Of a DNA stretch of 64,000 bases, positions 8,681 through 17,410 are shown piece by piece (the first letter of the stretch is position 1; every line of letters starts with the position of its first letter). Source of the stretch: Ruegeria discodermiae (GTDB lineage Bacteria > Pseudomonadota > Alphaproteobacteria > Rhodobacterales > Rhodobacteraceae); assembly GCF_030758345.1 (NCBI RefSeq), contig NZ_JAVAMO010000005.1:248001-312000 (forward strand). Direction: 5' to 3'. The notes beneath the pieces are model-generated. The model was not told the origin of the DNA. It did no database searches and saw only the letters and a program-made list of their open reading frames with translations. A program made the position numbers and the translations under genes.

Positions 8681-9721
8681 TTGGCAAGCATCGATATCAC
8701 CATTCGCGGGGCGGGCATCTTCGGGCTCTCGATCGCCTGGGTTTGCGCTCGGCGCGGCGCGAAGGTGCAGGTGGTGGACCCGAACGGCCCCGGTGCGGGA
8801 TCGTCCGGCGGGCTGGTCGGTGCCCTGGCCCCGCATGTGCCCGAGAACTGGAATGCCAAGAAGGCGTTTCAATTCGATAGCCTGATGCTGGCCGAACCGT
8901 TCTGGCGCGATGTCGAGGCCACGGGCGGCGTCTCTCCCGGCTATGCGCGGCTGGGGCGGTTGCAGCCGATCCTCGACGACAAGGCACTGCAATTGGCACG
9001 CGCGCGTGAGGTTTCGGTCCGCTCGCTTTGGCAAGGCGCGGCGGACTGGTCGGTGCGTCCGGTCGCCGAGGTTGGAAACTGGGCCCCGGCTTCGCCCGCC
9101 GGCTATGTGATCCACGACACGCTCACTGCTCGCATGCATCCACGTCGTGCCTGCGCCGCGCTGAGTGCGGCGCTGACGGCATTGGGGGCGCAGATTGTGA
9201 GTGAGGCAGCGGATGCCGGACAGGTTCTGCACGCCACCGGTGTGTATGATCTGGCAGAGCTCAGCCGGGCGTTCGGCAAGACTGTGGGCAATGGCGTCAA
9301 AGGTCAGGCTGCTCTGCTGCGGTTCAACGCGGGCGAGGTACCGCAGATCTTTGCGGATGCGGTGCATATCGTGCCCCATGCGGATGGCACGGTCGCGATC
9401 GGCTCCACTTCGGAACGGGACTTTAGTGACCCTAACAAGATCGATTCTGCGCTGGACGATGTTTTAGACCGGGCCACGCGCGCTCTGCCGGTACTGCATG
9501 GCGCTGAGGTGATCGAGCGTTGGGCTGGTTTGCGGCCCCGCGCGCGCAGCCGCGCACCAATGCTGGGCGACCACCCGCTACATCCCGGTCAATTCATCGC
9601 CAATGGCGGCTTCAAGATCGGCTTTGGCATGGCCCCGAAGATCGCCCAGGTGATGGCCGATCTGATGCTGGACCGCAAAGACGACATCCCCGAGGATTTC
9701 AGGCCTGAGAAATCGCTCTGA
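8681..9721 (+). CDS. FAD-dependent oxidoreductase (DAO family), possible MnmC oxidase half
   Basis: A ~346-residue flavoprotein of the D-amino-acid-oxidase fold. The dinucleotide-binding GAGIFG lies at residues 10-15, VVDPNGPGAGSSGG follows, and the C-terminal WAGLRPRARSRAPMLG...NGGFKIGFGMAP is typical of this family. The divergent neighbour is MnmD, and in E. coli MnmC the two activities are fused; this protein may therefore be the oxidase that removes the carboxymethyl group from cmnm5U34. A generic glycine-oxidase-like role is also possible. I chose TTG 8681 because GGAGAAAGGCGG precedes it; another TTG lies at 8621. The 3' end overlaps the convergent hydratase gene by 23 bases. Confidence 0.75.
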   Translation: MASIDITIRGAGIFGLSIAWVCARRGAKVQVVDPNGPGAGSSGGLVGALAPHVPENWNAKKAFQFDSLMLAEPFWRDVEATGGVSPGYARLGRLQPILDDKALQLARAREVSVRSLWQGAADWSVRPVAEVGNWAPASPAGYVIHDTLTARMHPRRACAALSAALTALGAQIVSEAADAGQVLHATGVYDLAELSRAFGKTVGNGVKGQAALLRFNAGEVPQIFADAVHIVPHADGTVAIGSTSERDFSDPNKIDSALDDVLDRATRALPVLHGAEVIERWAGLRPRARSRAPMLGDHPLHPGQFIANGGFKIGFGMAPKIAQVMADLMLDRKDDIPEDFRPEKSL

Positions 9722-10508
9722 ACTGGGCCTCCATACACTGGCGCCCATCCGGGCCGCGCACCCATAGGGCCTGATCCTTGAGACACAATTCGGCGGTTTC
9801 CGTATGGGTCAGCGGTGCGGTGGCGCGAAAGCTGAAACGCACCACCGGCCCGCAAAGATCCTGCGCGAACAGCATCAGCAACTGCGCCAGCAGCGGCCCA
9901 TGCACCACCAGCCCGGCATAACCCTCGACCTCGCGGGCGTAGTCCAGATCATAGTGGATGCGGTGACCGTTGAAGGTCAGCGCTGAGTATCGAAACAAGA
10001 GCGTACTGTCGAACCGGACAATGCGCCTTTCGGTCTCGTCGGTGCGCGCGACGAGCGGCACCGGGGGCGGCACGCCCGGCGCGGGGTCTTCGCGATAGAC
10101 CAGATCCTGCCATTCCGTCACGCAGATTCGCCCGCCCTGATGATAATCGTGCCGCAAGGTGACGAACCCTAACGGGCCGGAGCGGCCCTGTTTCGTGTTC
10201 GACACTTCAAGAACCGAGCGCCGCTCTGCATCTTGTCCAGCCAGAAGCGGCTGGTGGAAGGTCAGCCGACCACCAGCCCACATCCGGCGTGGCAGCCCCA
10301 TATCCGGGATCAACCCGCCCTGCCCTACGCGCGGGTGCCCGTCGCGGCCCAAAGCCTCCGGCGGCTGAGGAGACCAGAAATAGAGATGGTGAAAGAACAG
10401 CGGCAAGGGACCGCCCTGCGCAACCGTCTCAGCCCGGCCAAGCGTAATAAGCCCCGCCGCGGCGCGGGCGGGGTCCAGTGGATCGCTGTGGGTCTCGGTA
10501 TGCTGCAC
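9699..10508 (-). CDS. MaoC/FAS1-type acyl-CoA hydratase (mesaconyl-CoA hydratase-like)
   Basis: A 269-residue protein with the HTD2-like double-hotdog arrangement: an N-terminal FAS1-type dehydratase half and a C-terminal half with SALTFNGHRIHYDLDYA, whose His belongs to the hydratase active site, followed by VVHGPLLAQLL. Such proteins hydrate mesaconyl- or itaconyl-CoA-type substrates. No pathway partner lies next to it, so the substrate is open. The start is GTG. The gene is tail-to-tail with the FAD oxidoreductase and lies just downstream of the FMN reductase gene on the same strand, with a 22-base gap. Confidence 0.75.
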   Translation of the reverse strand: MQHTETHSDPLDPARAAAGLITLGRAETVAQGGPLPLFFHHLYFWSPQPPEALGRDGHPRVGQGGLIPDMGLPRRMWAGGRLTFHQPLLAGQDAERRSVLEVSNTKQGRSGPLGFVTLRHDYHQGGRICVTEWQDLVYREDPAPGVPPPVPLVARTDETERRIVRFDSTLLFRYSALTFNGHRIHYDLDYAREVEGYAGLVVHGPLLAQLLMLFAQDLCGPVVRFSFRATAPLTHTETAELCLKDQALWVRGPDGRQCMEAQFRAISQA

Positions 10509-10530
10509 TTTCCGAGCCTAATAAGGCGAC

Positions 10531-11070
10531 TTAGGCGATCTGAGCACGCAGCTTCTCCATCAGTGCCTGCAATGACTGTTCATAGCGCTCATTCTTCAAC
10601 CGGCCATCATCATGAAACTCGGCCGAGCTGCTGGCCACGTGGATCTCGGGACCGGTGATCAGGCGGGGCTGAAAGGGCACCAGAAAGGTCCGCAGGATCA
10701 TCTGCGACCGCTCGCCGCCTGCGCGGCCTGCGGCGGCGGACATCACGGCGACGGGCTTGTCGGCCCAGGGATTGCCCTTGGTGCGGCTCACCCAGTCCAG
10801 CGCATTTTTCAGAACGCCGGAGGGGCCCTTGTTGTATTCCGGGGACGAGATGACGATGGCATGGGCCCGCGCAATCTGATCGGTCAGCACCTGCACCGCT
10901 TCGGGGATGCCGGCCTCGGCTTCCACATCGCCATCATAAAGCGGCAGGTTCAGGTCAGCTTCGATGAACTCGGAGGGGCCAAACAACCGCGCCGCCTCGC
11001 GCATGAGCTTGCGATTGGTGGCCTCGCGTCGCAGCGATCCGGAAATACCAACAAGAACAGGGGCCGACAT
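10531..11070 (-). CDS. NADPH-dependent FMN reductase family protein
   Basis: A 179-residue flavodoxin-fold reductase. GSLRREATNRKL near the N-terminus is the FMN phosphate loop, and SPEYNKGPSGVLKNALDW is the hallmark of the NAD(P)H:FMN/azo/chromate reductase family (ChrR, YieF, ArsH-like). It is expected to be a cytosolic, probably dimeric quinone or flavin reductase. The start ATG 11070 begins the family-typical APVLVGISGSLR strand. The physiological acceptor cannot be predicted. It is likely co-transcribed with the downstream hydratase. Confidence 0.88.
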   Translation of the reverse strand: MSAPVLVGISGSLRREATNRKLMREAARLFGPSEFIEADLNLPLYDGDVEAEAGIPEAVQVLTDQIARAHAIVISSPEYNKGPSGVLKNALDWVSRTKGNPWADKPVAVMSAAAGRAGGERSQMILRTFLVPFQPRLITGPEIHVASSSAEFHDDGRLKNERYEQSLQALMEKLRAQIA

Positions 11071-11172
11071 GCAATTTCTCCATCAGATGCGTTTGCCCTG
11101 ATCTAGCGCGAGAACGGGCAAGGCCAAAGCCCTGCCCGCGCGCATCAGGTGTTGAGAATTGCAGAGCCGCGA

Positions 11173-11832
11173 TTAGGAATTGCGTGGAATGATATAGATC
11201 TCGACGCGCCGGTTCTGCGCTTTCCCTGCTGCGGTCAGGTTGGAGGCGATGGGCACCTCTTCGCCCCGGCCGATAATGGTGATCCGGTCATAGGTCACGC
11301 CACCGGCCTGCAGGATGTCGGCCACCGAGTTGGCGCGCCGCTCGGACAGGTTCAGGTTATACCCGGCATCGCCATCGCTGTCGGTATGGCCGACGACCTG
11401 AATGGTGGAATTCGGGTAGCGCAGCAGGTTCTGCGCCACTTTGCTCACCTCGCTCCGCAAGGCAGGACGCACGGTGGCGCTGTCGGTGTCGAAGGTGATG
11501 TCGCTGGGCAGCGAGACCAGCAGGCGGTCGCCCTGGTTGACGATTGTGATGCCGTCATTGGCCAATTGCTGGCGCAGCTCGGCGGCCTGCTTGTCCAGTT
11601 GGTTACCGGCGATGCCACCGGCTGCGGCGCCAATCGCTGCCCCGGCCAATGCGCCAAGACCCGGATCGGAATCATTGGCGATCGCGCCAACACCCGCACC
11701 AACCAGCCCGCCGATCAGGGCGCCCTGTTTGGTGTTCTTGTTCGGATCGGTCTGCGAGGCCAGCGTTGCCGGATCGGTACAGGCACTCAGTGCGACAAGG
11801 GCGACAGCTGCGGTAATCTTTACGCTTTTCAT
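11173..11832 (-). CDS. OmpA-family lipoprotein with glycine zipper (YiaD-like)
   Basis: A 219-residue outer-membrane lipoprotein. The signal peptide ends in the lipobox LSAC (the Cys lies about 22 residues in). A glycine-zipper stretch follows, built from GALIGGLVGAGVGA and GALAGAAIGAAAGG repeats, and the C-terminal OmpA domain carries VVGHTDSDGDAGYNLNLSERRANSV, which binds diaminopimelate in peptidoglycan. It likely links the outer membrane to the cell wall. I chose ATG 11832; a GTG four codons upstream (11844) is also possible. Confidence 0.9.
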   Translation of the reverse strand: MKSVKITAAVALVALSACTDPATLASQTDPNKNTKQGALIGGLVGAGVGAIANDSDPGLGALAGAAIGAAAGGIAGNQLDKQAAELRQQLANDGITIVNQGDRLLVSLPSDITFDTDSATVRPALRSEVSKVAQNLLRYPNSTIQVVGHTDSDGDAGYNLNLSERRANSVADILQAGGVTYDRITIIGRGEEVPIASNLTAAGKAQNRRVEIYIIPRNS

Positions 11833-12068
11833 GGGAACGGTCACTTTCTGCTCGGTGCGCCGCTTGTCGGCGCGGGACTATGTTTCTGCCATGTTATATC
11901 ACGCCGAACCGATATCGGCTCAAGCGCAATGGCGCAATCATCGGCAGATAGCCGCGCAATTCAACTTCATTCTTGCGTGATCGCCGGACAAACCCCAACT
12001 CCGATCAGATTGACCGGGCGCTGGTTTCGCGGATTGATACAGTCGAGATCAGCAAGGGAGACGCAACG

Positions 12069-13037
12069 ATGTCACATGCCAAGAGCGCCGCGCAGAGCGA
12101 GGCCCGCGCCTTCCGCCTGAGTATGGTTGCGAACCTGTTGATGGGTGCTGCCGGGGTCGTCGCGGCGGTGCTGTCAAACTCGCAAGCCATTCTGGTGGAT
12201 GGGCTCTTCTCACTGGTGGGTTTTGTTGCGGGCTATTTTGCCCTGCGCATCCGCAAACGCGTCAATGCTATCCCCGACCGTCACCGCCCCTGGGGCTATG
12301 CGGCGGATGAGGCGATCTTTACCACCTTCCGCGCCCTGTCCCTGCTGGGCGTGGTGATCTTCGCCATCCTCGGCGCCGCAACACGGATCTATGCGTACCT
12401 GATCGGCAAGCCCATTCCCGAAGTCCAGATGGGGCCGGTTATTGTCTACTTCCTGCTGATTAGTGCCACATGTCTGGCGCTCTGGGCGTTTCACTACATG
12501 GCATGGCGCAAGGGCGGAAAGGTCAGCGGCATGCTGCGGATCGAGGCCAGTTCCGCCGCCTTTGACGGGGCGGTCACCATGGTGGCCGGGATCGGCCTGA
12601 TCGGTGTCTACTATTTGCGCGACAGCGTGCTCGCGCCCATCACGCCGATCGGGGACTCGCTGATCGTCATTCTGTTATGCGGTTTTGCCATCAGCACCTA
12701 CTGGAGCAGCTTCACCAGCGGGCTGGCCGAACTGGCTGGGGCCACCGCCCCGCCCTCCGAACTGATCAAGGCGCGCCGGGCCTTACGTGAGGTTTTCGCG
12801 GACTGGCCCGGCAAGGTGGTTGATCTGGCGCTCAGCAAGCTGGGCCGCTCTTATCAGGTGGCGATCTACCTGACACCAGCCCGCGCCTTGACCGGGACCG
12901 AGGTCGACCGCCTGACTCATCAGGCCACGCGCGCGCTGGCACCGGTGCTGGATCGGTCGGATGTCTTTGTGATCATCTCGGATCATGGCCGCCACCTGCC
13001 GGAGCTGGACCCGCCCACGCCGGATCGGCCCGGTTGA
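12069..13037 (+). CDS. Cation diffusion facilitator family transporter
   Basis: A 322-residue membrane protein of the CDF family. Six helices occupy roughly residues 20-220, with the SNSQAILVDGLFSLVGF segment of helix 2 carrying the Asp expected at the metal site and EASSAAFDGAVTM the equivalent in helix 5. A soluble C-terminal domain of ~90 residues follows. CDF proteins export Zn2+, Mn2+, Fe2+ or Co2+ by proton antiport; the metal here is not clear. The histidine of the usual HxxxD pair is replaced (SSAAFD), which may reflect a divergent subfamily. ATG 12069 has AGGGAG eight bases upstream and was preferred over a longer frame. Confidence 0.85.
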   Translation: MSHAKSAAQSEARAFRLSMVANLLMGAAGVVAAVLSNSQAILVDGLFSLVGFVAGYFALRIRKRVNAIPDRHRPWGYAADEAIFTTFRALSLLGVVIFAILGAATRIYAYLIGKPIPEVQMGPVIVYFLLISATCLALWAFHYMAWRKGGKVSGMLRIEASSAAFDGAVTMVAGIGLIGVYYLRDSVLAPITPIGDSLIVILLCGFAISTYWSSFTSGLAELAGATAPPSELIKARRALREVFADWPGKVVDLALSKLGRSYQVAIYLTPARALTGTEVDRLTHQATRALAPVLDRSDVFVIISDHGRHLPELDPPTPDRPG

Positions 13038-13091
13038 GTTCGGGGCCAAAACACCCTATCTCGGGCCGCGTATGTAACGAAGGACCTGCCG

Positions 13092-13706
13092 GTGGCAAAT
13101 CATCTCTACAAAAACGATCTGCCCGACGGGCTGGACCTTGGGCCAGTGGTGGCGATCGACTGCGAAACCATGGGGCTGAACCCGCATCGCGACAGGCTCT
13201 GCGTGATCCAGATGTCAGGCGGCGACGGCGACGCACATATCGTCCAGGTCGAGAAAGGCCAGACCGAGGCCCCCAATCTCTGCGCCATGCTCACCGACCC
13301 GAATGTGCTGAAACTGTTTCATTTCGGACGGTTCGATGTTGCTGCAATGTATCACGCCTTTGGGGCGCTGGCCGCGCCTGTCTATTGCACCAAGATCGCC
13401 AGCCGTCTGGTGCGCACCTATACCGACCGGCATGGGCTCAAGAATCTGTGTCAGGAACTGCTCAGCATCGACATCTCGAAACAGCAGCAGATGAGCGATT
13501 GGGGGGCCGAGACGCTGAGCGATGCGCAGCTGGATTATGCGGCCTCGGATGTCCTTTATCTGCATCAACTGCGCGACAGGCTGAACGCACGGCTTGAGCG
13601 TGAGGGCCGGAGCGACATCGCGCAGGCTTGCTTCGACTTTCTTCCCACCCGCGCCCGGCTGGATCTGGCCGGCTGGCCGGAAACGGACATTTTTGCACAT
13701 TCATGA
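13092..13706 (+). CDS. rnd: Ribonuclease D-type 3'-5' exonuclease (single domain)
   Basis: A 204-residue DEDDy exonuclease: Asp23 and Glu25 in AIDCETMGL, Asp in HFGRFDVAAMY, and the Tyr/Asp pair in LDYAASDVLYLHQL. It lacks the HRDC domains found in E. coli RNase D, so it is the short form common in alphaproteobacteria. It is expected to trim tRNA and other structured RNA 3' ends. The start is GTG, and the stop overlaps the kdsD start as ATGA, coupling RNA processing and Kdo synthesis genes in one transcript. Confidence 0.92.
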   Translation: MANHLYKNDLPDGLDLGPVVAIDCETMGLNPHRDRLCVIQMSGGDGDAHIVQVEKGQTEAPNLCAMLTDPNVLKLFHFGRFDVAAMYHAFGALAAPVYCTKIASRLVRTYTDRHGLKNLCQELLSIDISKQQQMSDWGAETLSDAQLDYAASDVLYLHQLRDRLNARLEREGRSDIAQACFDFLPTRARLDLAGWPETDIFAHS

Positions 13707-14671
13707 CCGAAACAAACACCCTTCTGAGCACGGCCCGACAAGTCATCACCGATGAAGCGAAAGCGCTTGAGGTGCTTCGCGATGGGCTGGACGCGCGATT
13801 TGAACAGGCGGTGCAGATGATCCTCGACGCCACCGGGCGGGTGATCGTCAGCGGCATCGGCAAATCGGGCCATATCGGGCACAAGATCGCGGCCACGCTG
13901 GCCAGCACAGGCACACCGGCCTATTTCGTGCACCCTGCCGAGGCCAGCCATGGCGATCTGGGCATGCTGTCCAAGGGCGATGTGGTTCTGGCAATCTCGA
14001 ACTCGGGCGAAGCGCCCGAGCTGGCCAATCTGCTGGCCTTCACCCGCCGCTTCGGCATCCCGCTGATCGGGCTGTCCAGCAAGCCGGAAAGCACGCTGAT
14101 GAAAGAAGCGGATGTGCATCTGCTGATCCCGTCTCTGGGCGAGGCCTGCGGCTATGGGATCGTCCCCTCGATCTCGACCACATTGACGCTGGCGATGGGG
14201 GATGCGCTGGCGATTGCGCTGATGAAATACCGCGATTTCCGGCCCGAGAATTTCCGCGACTTCCATCCCGGCGGCAAGCTGGGCGCGCGGCTGAGCAAGG
14301 TCAGCGACCTGATGCATACCGGCGAGGACCTGCCCCTGGTCGCAGCGGATACCGACATGAGCGATGTGCTGCTTGAAATGAGCCAGAAAGGCTTTGGCGT
14401 GGCCGGTGTGACGGGAACGGATAACGCGCTGCTGGGCATCATTACCGACGGTGACCTGCGGCGTCATATGGACGGCCTGCTGACCCGCACGGCAGGTGAC
14501 GTGATGACCGAAGACCCGACCACGATCTCGCCCGACTCGCTTGCCGAAGAGGCGGTCTCGATCATGGATAAGCGCAAGATCACCTGCTTGTTCGTGGTTG
14601 CCCCCGAGCAAGACCAGACCGCACGCGGCCTGATCAAGATCCACGACTGCCTGCGCGTCGGTCTGGGCTGA
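13703..14671 (+). CDS. kdsD: Arabinose-5-phosphate isomerase (KdsD/KpsF)
   Basis: A 322-residue cytosolic isomerase that makes D-arabinose 5-phosphate from ribulose 5-phosphate, the precursor of Kdo in lipopolysaccharide. The N-terminal SIS domain contains VSGIGKSGHIGHKIAATLASTG and SNSGEAPE; two CBS domains follow, with GVAGVTG...GIITDGDLRRH and VMTEDPTTI as landmarks. The true start is ATG 13703, inside an ATGA overlap with the RNase D gene; the longer open frame is a shadow. The downstream lptC-lptA-lptB genes make this an LPS biogenesis operon. Confidence 0.96.
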   Translation: MTETNTLLSTARQVITDEAKALEVLRDGLDARFEQAVQMILDATGRVIVSGIGKSGHIGHKIAATLASTGTPAYFVHPAEASHGDLGMLSKGDVVLAISNSGEAPELANLLAFTRRFGIPLIGLSSKPESTLMKEADVHLLIPSLGEACGYGIVPSISTTLTLAMGDALAIALMKYRDFRPENFRDFHPGGKLGARLSKVSDLMHTGEDLPLVAADTDMSDVLLEMSQKGFGVAGVTGTDNALLGIITDGDLRRHMDGLLTRTAGDVMTEDPTTISPDSLAEEAVSIMDKRKITCLFVVAPEQDQTARGLIKIHDCLRVGLG

Positions 14672-14684
14672 AAGGGGCGGCAAG

Positions 14685-15284
14685 GTGGACAGCCATTCCC
14701 GACTGGTGCAGTTCCTCAAGGTGCTGCTGCCGCTTGCGGCGTTGGGTCTGCTCTCCTCTCTTTTCCTGCTGTCAGACAGTGTCGACCCCGAATCCACCAT
14801 CCCCTTTGCGGAAGGGGATGTGATCGAACGCATCCGGGATCAGCAGATCACCGAACCCTTTTTCAGCGGCGTCACCGAAAAGGGCGAAGAGATCCAGTTC
14901 ACCGCAGATGCTGTGAGCCCTGGCGGCGCCTTCAGCCCCGCCGAGGCCAGCAACCTGCGCGCGTCGCTGACACTGAACAATGGCGGCCATATCAACCTGA
15001 CCGCCAATTCGGGCCATCTGTCGATGGAAGACGAGGTTGCGACCTTCGTTGGGAATGTCGTTATCACCACGGCAGACGGGCTGGAAGTGACCACCGACCT
15101 CCTTAATACGTCGACGCGAGAGGTGGCCGGAAGCGCCCCCGGAGACATCGCGGGAAACGGGCCGATCGGGGAATTTACCGCCGGAAGCATGGAGTTGGGA
15201 CCAAAAAACAATGATGGCCCCGTCCATCTTCTATTCAAAAACGGCGTTAAACTGATATACGACCCTAAGACATCCGAAAGATAA
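14685..15284 (+). CDS. lptC: LPS export protein LptC
   Basis: A 199-residue bitopic protein: one N-terminal transmembrane helix (VQFLKVLLPLAALGLLSSLFLL) and a periplasmic beta-jellyroll with repeating strand patterns. LptC docks on the LptB2FG transporter and passes lipopolysaccharide to LptA. Sequence conservation in the family is weak, so position between kdsD and lptA supports the call. The start is GTG 14685, preceded by AAGGGGCGGCAAG. It is followed three bases later by lptA. Confidence 0.9.
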   Translation: MDSHSRLVQFLKVLLPLAALGLLSSLFLLSDSVDPESTIPFAEGDVIERIRDQQITEPFFSGVTEKGEEIQFTADAVSPGGAFSPAEASNLRASLTLNNGGHINLTANSGHLSMEDEVATFVGNVVITTADGLEVTTDLLNTSTREVAGSAPGDIAGNGPIGEFTAGSMELGPKNNDGPVHLLFKNGVKLIYDPKTSER

Positions 15285-15287
15285 GCT

Positions 15288-15779
15288 GTGAACCATTTCC
15301 GTACCCTGTGCCTTTGTGTGTTGATTACGCTCTTCGGGGCCGCCGTTGCGGCGCAGGGTGCCAATGTCGCTTTTGGCGCGGTCAAGGCCGACCCGAGCCT
15401 GCCGGTCGAGGTCACCGCCGACAATCTCGACGTCAATCAGGAAGACGGCTCGGCCGAGTTCACCGGCAATGTCTTTATCTCACAGGGCGAGATGCGCCTG
15501 TCGGCCAAGCGGGTGCTGGTGATTTACGAGAAAGAGAAATCCGGCATTCAGCGGATGGAGGCGACCGGCGATGTCGTGCTGGTCAGCGGACCAGACGCGG
15601 CGCAGGCCGAAAGGGCCGACTACACGATCGAATCCGGTGTGATCGTCATGACCGGTGACGTGCTGCTGACCCAGGGCCAGAACACGGTGACCTCGAACGA
15701 GATGGTGGTCAATCTGGTAACCGGCACGGCGCAGCTGACCGGGCGCGTCAAAACCATCCTGAACCCGGAAGGCGACTGA
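15288..15779 (+). CDS. lptA: LPS transport periplasmic protein LptA
   Basis: A 163-residue exported protein: a signal peptide (residues ~1-23, ending near AAVAAQGA) and an OstA-like jellyroll with the family pattern VTADNLDVNQEDGSAEFTGNVFISQGEMRL and VMTGDVLLTQGQNTVTSNEMVVNL. LptA oligomers bridge the periplasm for lipopolysaccharide. The start is GTG. The stop TGA shares bases with the ATG of lptB (TGATG). Confidence 0.94.
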   Translation: MNHFRTLCLCVLITLFGAAVAAQGANVAFGAVKADPSLPVEVTADNLDVNQEDGSAEFTGNVFISQGEMRLSAKRVLVIYEKEKSGIQRMEATGDVVLVSGPDAAQAERADYTIESGVIVMTGDVLLTQGQNTVTSNEMVVNLVTGTAQLTGRVKTILNPEGD

Positions 15780-16537
15780 TGGCCCGCGCCGATCTGACAG
15801 TGACCGAGGGCAAGTCAGGCCTCAGGATCGACAAGCTGCGCAAGTCCTATAGCAAGCGCACGGTGATCCGCGACGTGTCGATGTCGCTGGACCGGTCCGA
15901 GGTGGTCGCGCTGCTGGGTCCCAACGGATCAGGTAAGACCACCACATTCTACGCCATTGCGGGCCTGGTTTTTCCCGAGGCCGGGACCGTTACCATTGAT
16001 GGCCAGAATGTCACCACCCTGCCGATGTATCGCCGCGCACGCCTTGGCATTGGCTATCTGCCGCAAGAGATGTCGATCTTTCGTGGGCTGAGCGTCGAGG
16101 ACAATATCTCAGCCGTGCTCGACGTAGCCGAGAAACACGGCCACAAGCGCAAGGAAAGGCTGGAAGAGTTGTTGTCGGATTTCTCGATCGAGCATCTGCG
16201 CCGCGCCCCCGCGCTGGCGCTGTCGGGCGGGGAACGGCGGCGGGTCGAGATTGCCCGTTGCCTGGCGGCCAAACCCAAATACCTGCTGCTGGACGAACCC
16301 TTTGCAGGGGTCGACCCGATCAGCGTCGGAGATATCCGGCATTTGGTGGCCGATCTCAAGAAACGCGGGATCGGCGTGTTGATCACCGACCACAATGTGC
16401 GCGAAACGCTCGAAATCGTGGACCGTGCCTATATTCTGCACGATGGTCAGGTCTTGATGTCAGGCACGCCTGCCGAAGTTGTCGACAATGAAAACGTGCG
16501 CCGAGTCTACCTTGGCGAGAACTTCCGCATCACCTGA
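15779..16537 (+). CDS. lptB: LPS export ABC transporter ATPase LptB
   Basis: A 252-residue ABC ATPase that powers lipopolysaccharide extraction with LptFG. It has Walker A GPNGSGKTT at residues 47-55, the Q-loop in YLPQEMSIFRGLSV, the signature LSGGERRRVEIARCL, Walker B LLLDEPFAGVDP and the H-loop ITDHNVRETLEI, all diagnostic of LptB. It is translationally coupled to lptA. No rpoN gene follows, unlike many proteobacteria where lptB, rpoN, hpf and ptsN are consecutive; here a 247-base gap leads directly to hpf. Confidence 0.97.
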   Translation: MARADLTVTEGKSGLRIDKLRKSYSKRTVIRDVSMSLDRSEVVALLGPNGSGKTTTFYAIAGLVFPEAGTVTIDGQNVTTLPMYRRARLGIGYLPQEMSIFRGLSVEDNISAVLDVAEKHGHKRKERLEELLSDFSIEHLRRAPALALSGGERRRVEIARCLAAKPKYLLLDEPFAGVDPISVGDIRHLVADLKKRGIGVLITDHNVRETLEIVDRAYILHDGQVLMSGTPAEVVDNENVRRVYLGENFRIT

Positions 16538-16784
16538 TCCGCGAAGTTCTGACAGATTCATGCGGCGAAATCTCTGATTTTCGACCCGGTTGCCATTGAC
16601 TCTCCGCCTGTCTCTTGCCTCAATTGGAACATGGCAGAGCTGTGCTTTATCACGGGTTCCAGGTGTCCCTTTTCCGGGGAGAAACCCGCTCATGAACCGC
16701 ACGCCATGCCTGTCCCCACCGCCCGCAAGTAAAGACGCATCGGTTTTTGGTGCGACACCGGGCGTGAATTGTGAAGGAGATCAC

Positions 16785-17348
16785 ATGCGTTACCAGATCA
16801 GCGGAAAACAGATTGATATTGGCGAATCTCTGCAGACTCATGTGCAGACGGAACTTGGCGAGGTCATCCAGAAATATGCCCAGCGCCCCACCGATGCCAA
16901 CGTCGTGTTTTCGCGCTCGGCGCATGAATATGTATGCGAAACAACCGTGCATCTTTCGACCGGGTTGACCGCCCAGGCCAAGGCCCATGCCACTGAAATC
17001 TATGCGGCTTTTGAGGGATGCTGCGACAAGATGGAAACCCAGTTGCGCAGGTACAAGCGCAGGTTGAAGGACCACCACAAGGATCGCTCAGAGCCAGTTG
17101 AACTTTTTGGCGCGTCGTCCTATATCCTCGCTTCTGAAGAATCGACCGAAGCCGCAGAACCGGCATCCCTGCAGCCCATCATCGTGGCAGAAATGGAAAC
17201 GCAGATTCCGTCCCTGTCGGTTGGCGAGGCCGTGATGCAGATGGAACTGGCTGGTGCACCGGTGCTGGTTTTTCGGAACGAGAACAAAGACGGGTTGAAC
17301 GTCGTGTATCGCCGCGAAGACGGCAATATCGGTTGGATCGACCCGTAA
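16785..17348 (+). CDS. hpf: Ribosome hibernation promoting factor, long form
   Basis: A 187-residue protein with an N-terminal HPF/YfiA domain (residues ~1-105) and a C-terminal dimerisation domain of ~55 residues (PSLSVGEAVMQMELAGAPVLVFRNE...GLNVVYRREDGNIGWIDP), the long-HPF layout that pairs 70S ribosomes into inactive 100S dimers. ATG 16785 has the strong ribosome site GAAGGAG at the proper distance; the longer open frame upstream is not supported. The 3' end leads into ptsN 62 bases later. Confidence 0.95.
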   Translation: MRYQISGKQIDIGESLQTHVQTELGEVIQKYAQRPTDANVVFSRSAHEYVCETTVHLSTGLTAQAKAHATEIYAAFEGCCDKMETQLRRYKRRLKDHHKDRSEPVELFGASSYILASEESTEAAEPASLQPIIVAEMETQIPSLSVGEAVMQMELAGAPVLVFRNENKDGLNVVYRREDGNIGWIDP

Positions 17349-17410
17349 TAGGCAAGAAACAGACAAAGGTGTCACCGTTCGCGGTGGCACGAAATGCGGA
17401 GCAAGCACAG

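Noticed and set aside
13565-14833. 422-codon minus-strand frame over kdsD
   Set aside because: Covers a clear SIS-CBS protein and shows only low-complexity His/Gln/Arg-rich translation.
16625-16645. Possible sigma-54 promoter (TGGCAG...TGC) before hpf
   Set aside because: The spacing between the GG and GC elements is one base too short.
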